Source: Clostridia bacterium (GTDB lineage Bacteria; Bacillota; Clostridia; Lachnospirales; Anaerotignaceae). From it: DNA of 64,000 nt. This document shows positions 18,835 to 27,948 of this stretch, in pieces. A model generated the notes under the pieces. The model was given only the letters and a program-made list of their open reading frames with translations, searched no databases and was not told the origin of the DNA. A program made the position numbers and the translations under genes. The stretch lies in contig RZZU01000001.1 in the NCBI GenBank assembly GCA_009929735.1, positions 124,001-188,000 of the forward strand. Reading direction: 5' to 3'. Position 1 is the stretch's first letter. Each line of letters begins with the position of its first letter.

Positions 18835-21800
18835 ATGATTTCCATGCAAAATGAAGACTATGAACGAATATTGAAAGCCTTGGGGGAAACCGCAGTATTT
18901 GTAATGCGCCAGGATACACATGAGATATTATTTTGCCATGATGTGGCAGTAAAGCAAGAGGGAAAGGAACGATGCACAAGGCTACATGAATTGTGGGAGA
19001 ACCAATGGTTTTATTGTGCAGCGGAGCATATAAAGAAAGACGGATATTATTCAAGAACTTTTTATGACGATACGAAAAAGAAAGTTTTGAAGATGACGGT
19101 AATGGATATAGAATGGGGAAAAGAACATATCCCTGCATTCGCTGTTGTGATTGCGCCCATTTTAGAGGGAGAAGATGCTGCAATCAATTCGGACGTTTCG
19201 GAAAACATGGATATGAGTCTATCAGAAGGATATACCCACAGCTGCATAGTTGATTTAACGCAAAATGTATATGTAAATTTGCTGCCCGACTGTTTCGACA
19301 GCAATATTTTTTTTCATGGGACAAGCTATGATGAAATGGCGGGATATATAAATAAGCGCATACATCCGCTGCACGATGCAGCAATGAAGGAGATTTATTG
19401 CAGAGAGCACTTGTTGCAGGCTTATTATGAGGGGAAGCAAAGAATCAGCCGTGATTACTTGTTTCAGAACGAAGAAGGGATTTATCGCTGGATCAGAGGC
19501 AGTGTGCTGTTCCCAAAAAACCCAGAAAGCTCTGATGTTACGGCGGTCATGCTATGGCGAGAGATTGGAGCTGAAAAAGGGATTGCCCAACAGCTTTTAT
19601 TGGAGCAGGAGGCACTTTTTAACAGTCTGCCTGGGTATGTTTTGAAAATAGCGGTTGGAGAGGAAATTTCTTTTTTGGAAGCCAGCAAAACGTTTTATGA
19701 TTTTTTCGGGGAAACAGATGAGAGTTATCAGGTCGGGGATAACGTTTTGGAGGAGGACAGACCATTTGTAGTATCCAAAATCAGAGATAAGGGCAAACAG
19801 GAACAGCCTATTTCCTTTGAGTGCCGTGTACGCAACAAGAAGGGGAAGCTTATTTGGGTTCAGTGCGAGGGGAAAATAGTTGGACATCAACTGGGACAAC
19901 CGGTATATTTATTGATTTTGCTTGACATTACTGTGGTTAAAGAGTCACAGCTGCAATTAATGCAGGAAAGAGAACGATACCGTTTGGCGGTAGTAGATAT
20001 GGCGGTTGGCATTTTCGAATATTATGTTAAGGAGGATTTTTTTGTATATCACAATACCCGAAGAGGGGATCAGGAAACCAAAAGAATACTGAATTTTGTT
20101 AAAAATTTACATAAGTCCTCTATTTTTTCTGCCGAAGGTGCCAGATTGATGGAAAAAATACTGCGTGGCGAAAGCACTGGGGAAGAAATAGAGATTTATG
20201 TAGAAAAGCGAAAGCAGAAGGAATGGTTTTTTTGCCAAGGGAACCCTATTTTTGAGGATGGAGAGAGTGGAAAGGTTAAGAAGGTTGTAGGAACACTTCG
20301 TTCCATTGATGTGGTGAAAAAGGAACAGCTGCGTGCGGAAGAAAAATTGCAGTTTGAACAGAAGAAAACCAGAATGTCAAATCAAAGATTTCTTCAGGCG
20401 GTTAACCAGTTATATGATTTTATTTTGGAAGTAAATTTGAAAAGCAAGGGAGTCTATATTTGGAAGGATTCCAAAGAGTATGCCCCGTTGGTTTCTCGAG
20501 ATGATACACTCTACAGCTTTTTGGAAACAGGCTGCTTTGATTTAGTTCACCCCGAGTATCAGGAAACGGCAAGAGAAGCGTTTTCTCCCGCTTTTTTTCT
20601 GAAAGAATACGAAAAGGGGAATAAAGAACTCGTGCTGGAAATCCCTGTGCTAAATGGCAGGAATGTCTATCGTTGGTGCCGTATTCAGATACAGCTTATG
20701 GAAGAGGATACAGATGAGCTGTGTGTCATGGTTTATTTTAAGGATATAGATGATCAGAAATCAAGAGAGGAACAGCAGCAGAATGCAATAAAAGATGCGC
20801 TTAGGCTGGCAGAGCAGGCAAACGCAGCAAAGAGCGACTTTTTATCTCGTATGTCCCACGATATCAGAACACCTATGAATGCGATTATGGGCATGGTGAC
20901 CATTGCAGAGGTCAATTTGGAGCATAAAGAAAAGGTAGCGGACTGCTTGTATAAAATTAATTCTTCTTCAAAATATCTACTTTCGCTGATTAACAATATT
21001 TTGGATATGAGCAAAATTGAAAGCGGGAAAATGCCCCTTACCATAAAAGAATTTGATATTCACGAATTGCTGCATGAGTCGGTTGTTTATGGTTATATGC
21101 AGGGACAATTAAAAGAACACGAATTTTTTGTGCAGTTAAAGGGCGAAATAGATGGGATTTTTGAAGGTGATTCGCTTAGAATCAATCAAATTCTAATCAA
21201 TTTGCTAAGCAATGCGTTTAAATACACACCGCCAAAAGGAAAGATTTCATTAACCGTTGCAGTGAAAAATTACGGTCAAGGTGGGATTTTACTGCAAATG
21301 CAAGTGAGGGATAATGGAATAGGGATAGATAAGAACTTTTTGGAAAAGATTTTTACGCCCTTTGAACAAGGCGAAGGCGGTTTGGAATCGGGTGGAACGG
21401 GTTTGGGGTTGGCAATTTCTCAAAATTTAGCAAGGCTTCTAGGCGGACAAATCTTTGTTGAGAGTGAAGTTGGAAAGGGAACCGTTTTTCGAGTGGAGCT
21501 TCCCTTAAGAAGAAAAACAGAAAATATTCTATTGTCCACAGATAAAGAGGAAGCGCAAGCACAAGAAGGGGAAGTTAGAAATGAGAGAAACCCTTTAGGG
21601 CAGCTTAAAAATGTCAAAGTTTTATTGGCTGAGGATAACGAAATGAATGTGGAAATTGTTAAAACGCTTTTAGAAATGTGTGGAATTACTGTTGATGTAG
21701 TGAGAAATGGGCAGGAGTGTACAGAGTTTTTTTGCCAAGCGAAAGAGGATACATACCTTGCGATACTCATGGATATACAAATGCCGATTATGAATGGCTA

Positions 21801-22014
21801 TGAGGCGACGAAAATAATTCGCAAAATGAAACGAAGCGACGCAAAAAGCATACCGATTATAGCCATGACTGCCAATGCCTTTTCCACAGACATTGCCGAA
21901 ACAATGGCGGCGGGTATGACGGCGCATATTCCCAAGCCAATTGATGTGCGTACCTTGTTAAATTTGCTGAAGGAATATGAAGCGGAAAAAAAGAAGATAG
22001 GTCAAGAACGTTGA
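18835..22014 (+). CDS. soluble PAS-containing hybrid histidine kinase / response regulator
   Basis: 1,059 residues with no transmembrane segment, so a cytoplasmic sensor. Residues ~1-640 are several PAS-like repeats; two carry the YRWIRGSV/LIWVQCEGK-type PAC ends. HisKA follows, with the phosphoacceptor His675 in MSHDIRTPMNAIMGM, then HATPase_c (NLLSNAFKYTPPKG; DNGIGI; GGTGLGLAIS) and a C-terminal receiver with acidic pocket Glu933-Asp934, phosphoacceptor Asp980 in MDIQMPIMNG and the Lys of IPKPID. No HPt domain or output regulator is adjacent, so the partner is unknown. Start ATG 18835 has AGAGGAG 9 bases upstream. It is flanked by its own promoter and a long gap, so monocistronic. Confidence 0.92.
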   Translation: MISMQNEDYERILKALGETAVFVMRQDTHEILFCHDVAVKQEGKERCTRLHELWENQWFYCAAEHIKKDGYYSRTFYDDTKKKVLKMTVMDIEWGKEHIPAFAVVIAPILEGEDAAINSDVSENMDMSLSEGYTHSCIVDLTQNVYVNLLPDCFDSNIFFHGTSYDEMAGYINKRIHPLHDAAMKEIYCREHLLQAYYEGKQRISRDYLFQNEEGIYRWIRGSVLFPKNPESSDVTAVMLWREIGAEKGIAQQLLLEQEALFNSLPGYVLKIAVGEEISFLEASKTFYDFFGETDESYQVGDNVLEEDRPFVVSKIRDKGKQEQPISFECRVRNKKGKLIWVQCEGKIVGHQLGQPVYLLILLDITVVKESQLQLMQERERYRLAVVDMAVGIFEYYVKEDFFVYHNTRRGDQETKRILNFVKNLHKSSIFSAEGARLMEKILRGESTGEEIEIYVEKRKQKEWFFCQGNPIFEDGESGKVKKVVGTLRSIDVVKKEQLRAEEKLQFEQKKTRMSNQRFLQAVNQLYDFILEVNLKSKGVYIWKDSKEYAPLVSRDDTLYSFLETGCFDLVHPEYQETAREAFSPAFFLKEYEKGNKELVLEIPVLNGRNVYRWCRIQIQLMEEDTDELCVMVYFKDIDDQKSREEQQQNAIKDALRLAEQANAAKSDFLSRMSHDIRTPMNAIMGMVTIAEVNLEHKEKVADCLYKINSSSKYLLSLINNILDMSKIESGKMPLTIKEFDIHELLHESVVYGYMQGQLKEHEFFVQLKGEIDGIFEGDSLRINQILINLLSNAFKYTPPKGKISLTVAVKNYGQGGILLQMQVRDNGIGIDKNFLEKIFTPFEQGEGGLESGGTGLGLAISQNLARLLGGQIFVESEVGKGTVFRVELPLRRKTENILLSTDKEEAQAQEGEVRNERNPLGQLKNVKVLLAEDNEMNVEIVKTLLEMCGITVDVVRNGQECTEFFCQAKEDTYLAILMDIQMPIMNGYEATKIIRKMKRSDAKSIPIIAMTANAFSTDIAETMAAGMTAHIPKPIDVRTLLNLLKEYEAEKKKIGQER

Positions 22015-22176
22015 GAACCCAATTTTTGTTGATTACTTTTGCGGGTTTGCTGACAATCACAAAACAGGAAGGGAATTGATGGCAATACAAAATAAGTACA
22101 TATTTTCAAAAGTTTTTGTGTTAAATTGTAATATAGAGAAATAAACTGTGAAAACTGTACTTTTTATAAAATGTTT

Positions 22177-22184
22177 TGTATAAT
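22177..22184 (+). promoter_or_regulatory. candidate promoter for walR-walK
   Basis: TATAAT (22179-22184) preceded by TG; the -35 position holds TGTACT. It lies 45 bases before walR. Confidence 0.4.
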
Positions 22185-22228
22185 AAAAATAATAAGTATA
22201 TTCTGACCTATGCTATGGGGGACAAAGA

Positions 22229-22921
22229 ATGGATAAGAAAATTCTGATTGTAGATGATGAAAAAAACATTGTAGATATTATAGCGTTTAACTTAAAAAAA
22301 GAAGGCTATACAATTTTGAAAGCTGCTGATGGTGCAGAGGGCGTAAAGCTTGTGATGGAGGAAAATCCGGATTTGATATTGCTGGATATTATGATGCCCA
22401 AAATGGACGGCTATGAGGCTTGCAAAAAGATACGTGAAAAGAAAAACACTCCCATTATTATGCTTACGGCTCGTGCAGAAGAGGTAGATAAGGTTTTGGG
22501 ACTGGAATTGGGTGCGGATGATTATGTGACAAAGCCTTTCGGGGTAAGAGAGCTAATGGCAAGGGTTAAGGCGAATTTGCGCCGCCAGATTGTGCAGGAG
22601 GAAGCCGCCGCAGGGGAAGCGGATGGCTGCATATTTGGCAGGCTGAACGTGAATTTGGAAAGATATGAGGTTCGTAAGGATGGACGGGTTCTTGAGCTGA
22701 CGCTGCGTGAGTTTGAGCTTTTAAAATTTCTGACTCAGCAAAAGAGTCAGGTTTTTTCCAGAGAAATTCTATTGGAAAAAGTTTGGGGCTATGAATATTT
22801 TGGCGATGTTCGTACGGTAGATGTTACGGTGCGCCGTTTGCGGGAAAAGCTGGAGGATGATCCGGGAAAACCTGAGTATATTTTAACCAAAAGAGGCGTG
22901 GGCTATTATTTTGATTGCTAA
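22229..22921 (+). CDS. walR: OmpR-family response regulator WalR (YycF)-like
   Basis: 230 residues: a receiver domain (VDDEKNIVDI; phosphoacceptor Asp53 in LLDIMMPKMDG; the Lys of VTKPFG) and a C-terminal winged-helix DNA-binding domain (LTLREFELLKFLTQQ...VRRLREKLEDDPGKPEYILTKRGVGYYFDC). It is followed directly by a WalK-type kinase and, within 9 kb, by YycH-, YycI-, WalJ- and RlmH-type genes, which identifies the WalRK cell-wall regulon cluster rather than PhoPR. In Firmicutes WalR controls autolysins and is often essential. Confidence 0.88.
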   Translation: MDKKILIVDDEKNIVDIIAFNLKKEGYTILKAADGAEGVKLVMEENPDLILLDIMMPKMDGYEACKKIREKKNTPIIMLTARAEEVDKVLGLELGADDYVTKPFGVRELMARVKANLRRQIVQEEAAAGEADGCIFGRLNVNLERYEVRKDGRVLELTLREFELLKFLTQQKSQVFSREILLEKVWGYEYFGDVRTVDVTVRRLREKLEDDPGKPEYILTKRGVGYYFDC

Positions 22922-22932
22922 GGAAGACGAGG

Positions 22933-24720
22933 TTGGGGCCTTTGCGAAGTATTAAATGGAAGTTAATCATCATGTATCTTGGGCTGGTGCTGATTGTAAT
23001 GATAGTCAGCGGTTCCTATATTTTGTTGAGTCTTAGGAATATTGAGGTTGAAAAATCCAGAGGACAGCTGGAATCATATGCAGAAAAGATTTATGAACAG
23101 GTCATAGAGGATGGTGATACGGAGAATTTTCAGGAAACGCTTCTGCGAACGGTTCCCAATGCGGTCGGGATACAGGGCAATATTTTGGATGCCAACGGCA
23201 ATACCATTGCGTCTACCACTGTATTGAAGGAGCCTTATCCGCTTTATACGGATCAGGCGATTGTTGCCGCCATGAACGGGACGTCTTCCTTTTCTTCGGG
23301 AAAAAAGAGTACGGATTCCTTTGCTCTATTAAAAGAATGGATGAGCTATGCCGCTTCCATTAAAGGGACGGATGAGGAAGTGAATTACATCATCTATACC
23401 CGTTTGGACGCGGGTGATATGCGCACAAGCCTTGACCAGACGACAAAAACCATTATTATCGCCGTTGCCATCTCCCTGCTTTTGGCTGTTATTATGGGGT
23501 ATGTGTTTGCGCAAACGCTTACGGGCCCTATTTTGGCACTGACAAAGGGTGCAAAAAATATGGCTGAGGGGAATTTTGAGCAAAGCTTAAAGGTGCGAAG
23601 CGTGGATGAAATCGGGCAGTTGACCAGCAGCTTTAATTACATGGCATCAGAATTAACCAAAAATATGTCTGAAATTTATCAGGAAAAAAATCGTTTGGAA
23701 ATCCTGCTTCATAATATGAGTGACGGTGTGATTTCATTTAAGAAAGACGGAGAACTAATGCTTGCAAATACTGCCGCAACCGAAATGCTTGGGGTAGATA
23801 AGATTGAGATGGATTTTTCCGATTTTATTCGAACGTATGATATAAACTCTGGTGTATATTTGGATATGGGGAATGAACCCTCTAAAAAAGTGACCTTCCC
23901 TGTGGGCAAGCAGTTTATCAATGCAACCTTTACACCATATTACAATGCTGCCGGGCAAATCGAGGGTTTGGTTGTTGTATTACAGGATATTACGGAACAG
24001 AAAAAGCTGGATGATATGCGCAAGGAGTTTGTTGCGAATGTATCCCATGAGCTTAGAACGCCGCTGACAACTGTAAAAAGCTACACGGAAACCCTTATGG
24101 ATGGTGCAATGGAGGATAAGGAAATTGCCATGGAATTTTTGGGTATTATTGATAGCGAGGCTGACCGAATGGCGTTTTTAGTACGTGATTTGCTGCAGCT
24201 GTCCCGATTTGATAATAAACAGGTGCATTTGGATATGGCAGAAATTGAAATGAATGAATTCCTATCCCTGACTGTAAAGCAGAATAAAATTCATGCGGAG
24301 GCAAAGCGACAAGACTTGACCTTTGAGCCATATCGGGAAATGGTAGTCGTACACGGGGATAGAGATCGGGTAGGGCAGGTTGTGAATAATATCGTTACAA
24401 ATGCGATGAAATACAGTCTGGAACAGGCCTCAATCAAAATTTATATTACAGAGGACGATACGTATTATAAAATTTGCGTAAAAGATACAGGCATGGGCAT
24501 TGCAAGAGAGGATTTACCCCGTATTTTTGAACGTTTTTACCGTGTGGATAAAGCCAGAAGCCGTGCGATGGGCGGCACAGGCCTTGGGCTTGCGATAGCG
24601 AAGGAAATTATGGAAAGCCATCGAGGAAGACTTACGGCGGAAAGCGAGTATGGAAAGGGTACAACCATGACCATGTGGTTCCCCAAGGAGCTTCCATTAC
24701 CCGAATGCAAAGAAGTATAA
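22933..24720 (+). CDS. walK: sensor histidine kinase WalK (YycG)-like
   Basis: About 595 residues: a short cytoplasmic N-terminus, TM1 (LIIMYLGLVLIVMIVSGSYI), a ~140-residue extracellular sensor, TM2 (IIIAVAISLLLAVIMGYVFA), HAMP, a PAS domain (LLHNMSDGVISFKKDGELMLAN), HisKA with His372 in VSHELRTPLTTVKS, and HATPase_c (DTGMGIAREDLPRIFERFYR; GGTGLGLAIAKE). The full WalK domain order is therefore kept. The start is uncertain: TTG 22915 has no ribosome binding site and lies inside walR, whereas TTG 22933 follows AAGGAAG by 7 bases and TTG 22942 follows GAGG. I chose 22933. Confidence 0.88.
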   Translation: MGPLRSIKWKLIIMYLGLVLIVMIVSGSYILLSLRNIEVEKSRGQLESYAEKIYEQVIEDGDTENFQETLLRTVPNAVGIQGNILDANGNTIASTTVLKEPYPLYTDQAIVAAMNGTSSFSSGKKSTDSFALLKEWMSYAASIKGTDEEVNYIIYTRLDAGDMRTSLDQTTKTIIIAVAISLLLAVIMGYVFAQTLTGPILALTKGAKNMAEGNFEQSLKVRSVDEIGQLTSSFNYMASELTKNMSEIYQEKNRLEILLHNMSDGVISFKKDGELMLANTAATEMLGVDKIEMDFSDFIRTYDINSGVYLDMGNEPSKKVTFPVGKQFINATFTPYYNAAGQIEGLVVVLQDITEQKKLDDMRKEFVANVSHELRTPLTTVKSYTETLMDGAMEDKEIAMEFLGIIDSEADRMAFLVRDLLQLSRFDNKQVHLDMAEIEMNEFLSLTVKQNKIHAEAKRQDLTFEPYREMVVVHGDRDRVGQVVNNIVTNAMKYSLEQASIKIYITEDDTYYKICVKDTGMGIAREDLPRIFERFYRVDKARSRAMGGTGLGLAIAKEIMESHRGRLTAESEYGKGTTMTMWFPKELPLPECKEV

Positions 24721-24779
24721 CAGCCTTTTGCTGCAAAGGAAAGCCGCTTCGTTTGTGGTGGAAAAAGTTGTTATAAAAC

Positions 24780-24807
24780 TGTAAGGCCACTGTAACATGA
24801 ATGTAAT
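24780..24807 (+). promoter_or_regulatory. triple 11-bp direct repeat, WalR/PhoB-type operator
   Basis: Three half-sites at exact 11-base periodicity: TGTAAG (24780-24785), TGTAAC (24791-24796) and TGTAAT (24802-24807), each separated by 5 bases. This fits the published WalR consensus TGTWAH-N5-TGTWAH and the general OmpR-family tandem arrangement. The array occupies the -35 region of the TATAAT at 24818, the usual position for activation. Confidence 0.6.
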
Positions 24808-24817
24808 ATTTCCGTTG

Positions 24818-24823
24818 TATAAT
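24818..24823 (+). promoter_or_regulatory. -10 box for the secreted protein / yycH / yycI genes
   Basis: TATAAT, 10 bases downstream of the triple TGTAA repeat. There is no recognisable -35 box, which suggests dependence on an activator. Confidence 0.55.
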
Positions 24824-24877
24824 ATCGTATATATATATTAAGAACGATTACAATACAACGGATTGGAGGTGTCGGGA

Positions 24878-25339
24878 ATGAAACAGAGAAACAAGGGTTT
24901 TGCAGTATTTATCATTGCGCTATTGTTATCTTTTTCGCCCGTTTGCGCCTTTGCTGAAGAAATAGATAACCCTGCGCCGATTTCAATTACCAGTGGGTTA
25001 AGTTTTGACCAAGAATGTCCGGAAGCAACCTTTGATGATTCTCGTATGATTTATGGCGAAACTCTGCCCTTTGCAGATATTTCTGTAACAGTTTGCCGCA
25101 AGGATGCAGACGGTGTTTTGTTTGAGGATTACAACACAGAGCTGACCGTAGGGTCTTTAGGCATTTTCAGTATGGTACTCCCTCTGGAATTGGGAACCAA
25201 TTATATTGAAATAATTGTTAACGGCGAGGACTATGATGAGGCGTCGTATAACTTTGAAATCAAGAGGATGCCGCAAAGAGTGAAGGAAGAATTGAAAAAC
25301 ATGATGGCTTTACCCGGATTCATGCAAAGGAACAAATAA
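24878..25339 (+). CDS. secreted protein of unknown function, Ig-like
   Basis: 153 residues. Signal peptide: basic start MKQRNKG, hydrophobic core FAVFIIALLLSF, cleavage likely after CAFA (AFA-EE). The mature ~125 residues read as a beta sandwich (YGETLPFADISVTVCRKDADG...LGTNYIEIIVNGEDYDEASYNFEI), the pattern of bacterial Ig-like domains, then a short helical basic tail. No enzyme motif. GGAGGTG (24865-24871) sets ATG 24878. It lies between walK and yycH and behind the WalR-like operator, so it may be a WalR target or accessory component; that is inference. Confidence 0.7.
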   Translation: MKQRNKGFAVFIIALLLSFSPVCAFAEEIDNPAPISITSGLSFDQECPEATFDDSRMIYGETLPFADISVTVCRKDADGVLFEDYNTELTVGSLGIFSMVLPLELGTNYIEIIVNGEDYDEASYNFEIKRMPQRVKEELKNMMALPGFMQRNK

Positions 25340-25366
25340 AATTTATAGAAAAAGCGGTGGGATCAA

Positions 25367-26758
25367 ATGAAATTATACAAAATCACGAATTTTGTCATTG
25401 TTGCTTTGGTCATAGCTGCGGTTTTTCAAACAGGAGAGTTATGGCTTGAGGGAACATCAAGTCATAACTTTTTTTATGTCATGATGGACGGAGAATCCCT
25501 GACAAGCAAACAGGCAGATGGAAACGTTCTACTGGCAACTCGTTATGCCATAGGAGAAGGGGAAGGTACTTTTTCTGTATACTATCCCGATCAAACAGGG
25601 ACAAGCACCCTTTTGCAGGAGGCAAACGGCGTTTTAAATGAAATCTTAGCGGATAAGGATACGCAGACGGAATTTGTTACAGCCAACTGGAAGGAAATTC
25701 TTGGGAACCGTTGCATCGTCATGCAGTATGATTTTATGGTATCCTCAGACGAATATTTAAGCCAATATAAACGCTTGAAAAATAACGAGAAAATGAGCAC
25801 GTTTGATTATATTACAATCATGCCCTCCAGACGCCCTGGAGAAGAGAGCAAGGCGTATTTTGTAAATTCCAAAACAGATGAAAGTGTATGCTTTACTACG
25901 ATAAAAAGCCAATCTGCAGCGGCGTTTTATGAGACGCTTGTGACGGATGCGGAGGGAATGACTTACATTTCCACAGGGCAGAAAACAGGAGCCTCTGTTC
26001 TTTGGCGAAATTTATTTTTGCCGCAATGGGCAGAGTTACCCTATTATTATAGTGCATTGCGGGAGGATCCCTCCTTTGAAAAAGATGGTGCGGTGAGCCG
26101 TGTTGATATGGAAAATACGGTAAAAGGCTTTTTTAAAAACTTTTCTGTGGACTGGAGTACAAAGGATGAGGGCGGTGACTTTATTTTCAGTGACAGCCAA
26201 ACAGTAGTCAAGTATTTTCCGGAAACCCGAATGTTAGAGTATTATAGTTATGAAGCCTATGGGAATGATAGCAATAATACCGGCTTATTGGAGGGGTATC
26301 AAATCAGCTGCAATTTTATGGAAAATGATACATCGCTGTCTACGGATATATTTCTGGCGGATATTGAAAAAAAGAGCAATGAAACGATTTATTATTTTGA
26401 CTATGCAGTAGATGATTTGCCCGTTAATCTTTCGGCAGCACTGCAAGATAAAATTGGGAGCAAGCATGCCATAGAGGTCACTGTGCGTAATCAAAGAGTC
26501 AAAAAATATCAGCGGTATGTGGTGAATTATGAAGCTACAGGGAAGAAAGATTTGAAGCTGAATGTTCAATTTATTGACGCATTGGATGAAGCCAATAAAA
26601 CGTATCAGACAACAGTGGAGGAAAAGGTTATTACCGATGTAAAAAATATTTCCTTGGGTTATTATGTTGATTTGACAGGGGAGATAGGTTTAAAGTGGTT
26701 TGTCACGCTATATGACTATTTGTTTGTAACAGAAACAAATTCGGATTTTTTGGAATAA
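25367..26758 (+). CDS. yycH: YycH-like WalK-regulatory membrane protein
   Basis: 463 residues with one N-terminal transmembrane helix (FVIVALVIAAVFQTGELWL) and a large extracytoplasmic domain, the layout of YycH. Overall sequence is divergent and the assignment rests mainly on topology and synteny (after walRK and before a YycI-like gene). In Bacillus YycH and YycI bind WalK through their membrane helices and control its activity. A GTGGGATC stretch and 27-base spacing from the secreted gene suggest a common transcript. Confidence 0.7.
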   Translation: MKLYKITNFVIVALVIAAVFQTGELWLEGTSSHNFFYVMMDGESLTSKQADGNVLLATRYAIGEGEGTFSVYYPDQTGTSTLLQEANGVLNEILADKDTQTEFVTANWKEILGNRCIVMQYDFMVSSDEYLSQYKRLKNNEKMSTFDYITIMPSRRPGEESKAYFVNSKTDESVCFTTIKSQSAAAFYETLVTDAEGMTYISTGQKTGASVLWRNLFLPQWAELPYYYSALREDPSFEKDGAVSRVDMENTVKGFFKNFSVDWSTKDEGGDFIFSDSQTVVKYFPETRMLEYYSYEAYGNDSNNTGLLEGYQISCNFMENDTSLSTDIFLADIEKKSNETIYYFDYAVDDLPVNLSAALQDKIGSKHAIEVTVRNQRVKKYQRYVVNYEATGKKDLKLNVQFIDALDEANKTYQTTVEEKVITDVKNISLGYYVDLTGEIGLKWFVTLYDYLFVTETNSDFLE

Positions 26759-26826
26759 ATGAGTAATCACCTATAGTAAAAAAAGGAATTTAAAAAAGGT
26801 TTATGAAACAGGAAAGGAGGCAGGTC

Positions 26827-27690
26827 ATGGAATGGGCAGGCGCAAAACGCTTTATGATTATTTTGCTGCTTATTATAAATATAGTATTGGCTGGGTTGAA
26901 TATACAACAAAGTCATGATAATAGCATGACTGCCGCCCAGGAAAAGGCGATTTTTGAGGTGCTATCTCAAAATGGAATAACAATGTATACAGATTTAAAA
27001 ATAGATGCGCAGCCAATGTGCCGTTTGGAGGCACAAGTTCCTACGTATGCCAAGGAGGATTTGGAGTCCGTAATTTTTGATGGAGAGAAAACCAGAGTTT
27101 CTTTAGGCACCAAAACAGTCTATAAAACGGAAACAAAAACGCTTACCCTTGAGGGCGATCAGGGGACTTTTACCGACAGTACCATAGAAAAAGGCTTACA
27201 GGCTTTGAGCAAGGCGGATGCGCAAAAAATGGCGGAGCATAAGATGGAGCAAATGAAGCCTACTTTTGGAAATTTTGACCTATGCTATGCTTTTGAGGAA
27301 GAGGACGGCTGGCGGATTGACTTTTGCTCAGTATTCAATGACGAAATTATTTTTTCCAATCATTTTTCTTTTTTTGTATCTGACGGAGGAATTTACCAAT
27401 TTGACTTTACATATTGCAAAATAACCGGAATGAGTGCGGAAAAAAAGGACATTTGCATGACGGATGAAGCTTTGCTCACCTTTATGAGGGAATGGAATGA
27501 ACGCAACAGTGACGAGGATGCGGCAATACAGAAGTTGGAATTGGGATACGACCTGATGGAACAAGGCTCTGCCGTGGAGGGGACAGGATTGTTTTTGGAG
27601 CCGTGTTATCGCATTTATCTAATGGAGGAAAGTGAGCCTTATTTGGTAAATGCATACACTTGCCAAATTGTAAAAAAAGATGTAAAATAA
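26827..27690 (+). CDS. yycI: YycI-like WalK-regulatory membrane protein
   Basis: 287 residues: MEWAGAKR, then a single transmembrane helix (FMIILLLIINIVLAGLNI) and an extracytoplasmic domain, typical of YycI (MDW...ilivFLiLNlFL). An AAAGGAGG at 26813-26820, 6 bases before ATG 26827, rules out ATG 26803, which lies upstream of that site. The C-terminal domain contains a second YycI-like repeat ending LFLEPCYRIYLMEESEPYLVNAYTCQIV. It is followed by a strong terminator. Confidence 0.75.
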   Translation: MEWAGAKRFMIILLLIINIVLAGLNIQQSHDNSMTAAQEKAIFEVLSQNGITMYTDLKIDAQPMCRLEAQVPTYAKEDLESVIFDGEKTRVSLGTKTVYKTETKTLTLEGDQGTFTDSTIEKGLQALSKADAQKMAEHKMEQMKPTFGNFDLCYAFEEEDGWRIDFCSVFNDEIIFSNHFSFFVSDGGIYQFDFTYCKITGMSAEKKDICMTDEALLTFMREWNERNSDEDAAIQKLELGYDLMEQGSAVEGTGLFLEPCYRIYLMEESEPYLVNAYTCQIVKKDVK

Positions 27691-27704
27691 CTGTTAACAT
27701 CATA

Positions 27705-27727
27705 AGAGGGGATATCCCCTCTTTTTG
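27705..27727 (+). terminator. intrinsic terminator after yycI
   Basis: Perfect 18-base palindrome AGAGGGGAT/ATCCCCTCT (27705-27722) followed by TTTTT. Confidence 0.85.
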
Positions 27728-27797
27728 TGCTGTAGAATAAGGGCGGCTTATATGTAATATAAAATCTTTTATTCTACTGTCTTGAGGGAAAAAAGGC

Positions 27798-27826
27798 TTT
27801 CCACAGCCGCTTTTTCATGTTATAAT
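27798..27826 (+). promoter_or_regulatory. promoter for murA
   Basis: TTTCCA (27798-27803), 17-base spacer, TATAAT (27821-27826) with an extended TGT before it. Confidence 0.5.
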
Positions 27827-27948
27827 TCGATTGGTTAGGGCGACAACGAATAGAGTATGTTTGGTTCGAACAAAAAAAGAAAGACAAGCCCGGCTTTCGT
27901 GTACAAAGGGTGTATCCTTTGGCAATTCTTTGGAAGGATGAACGTTTA

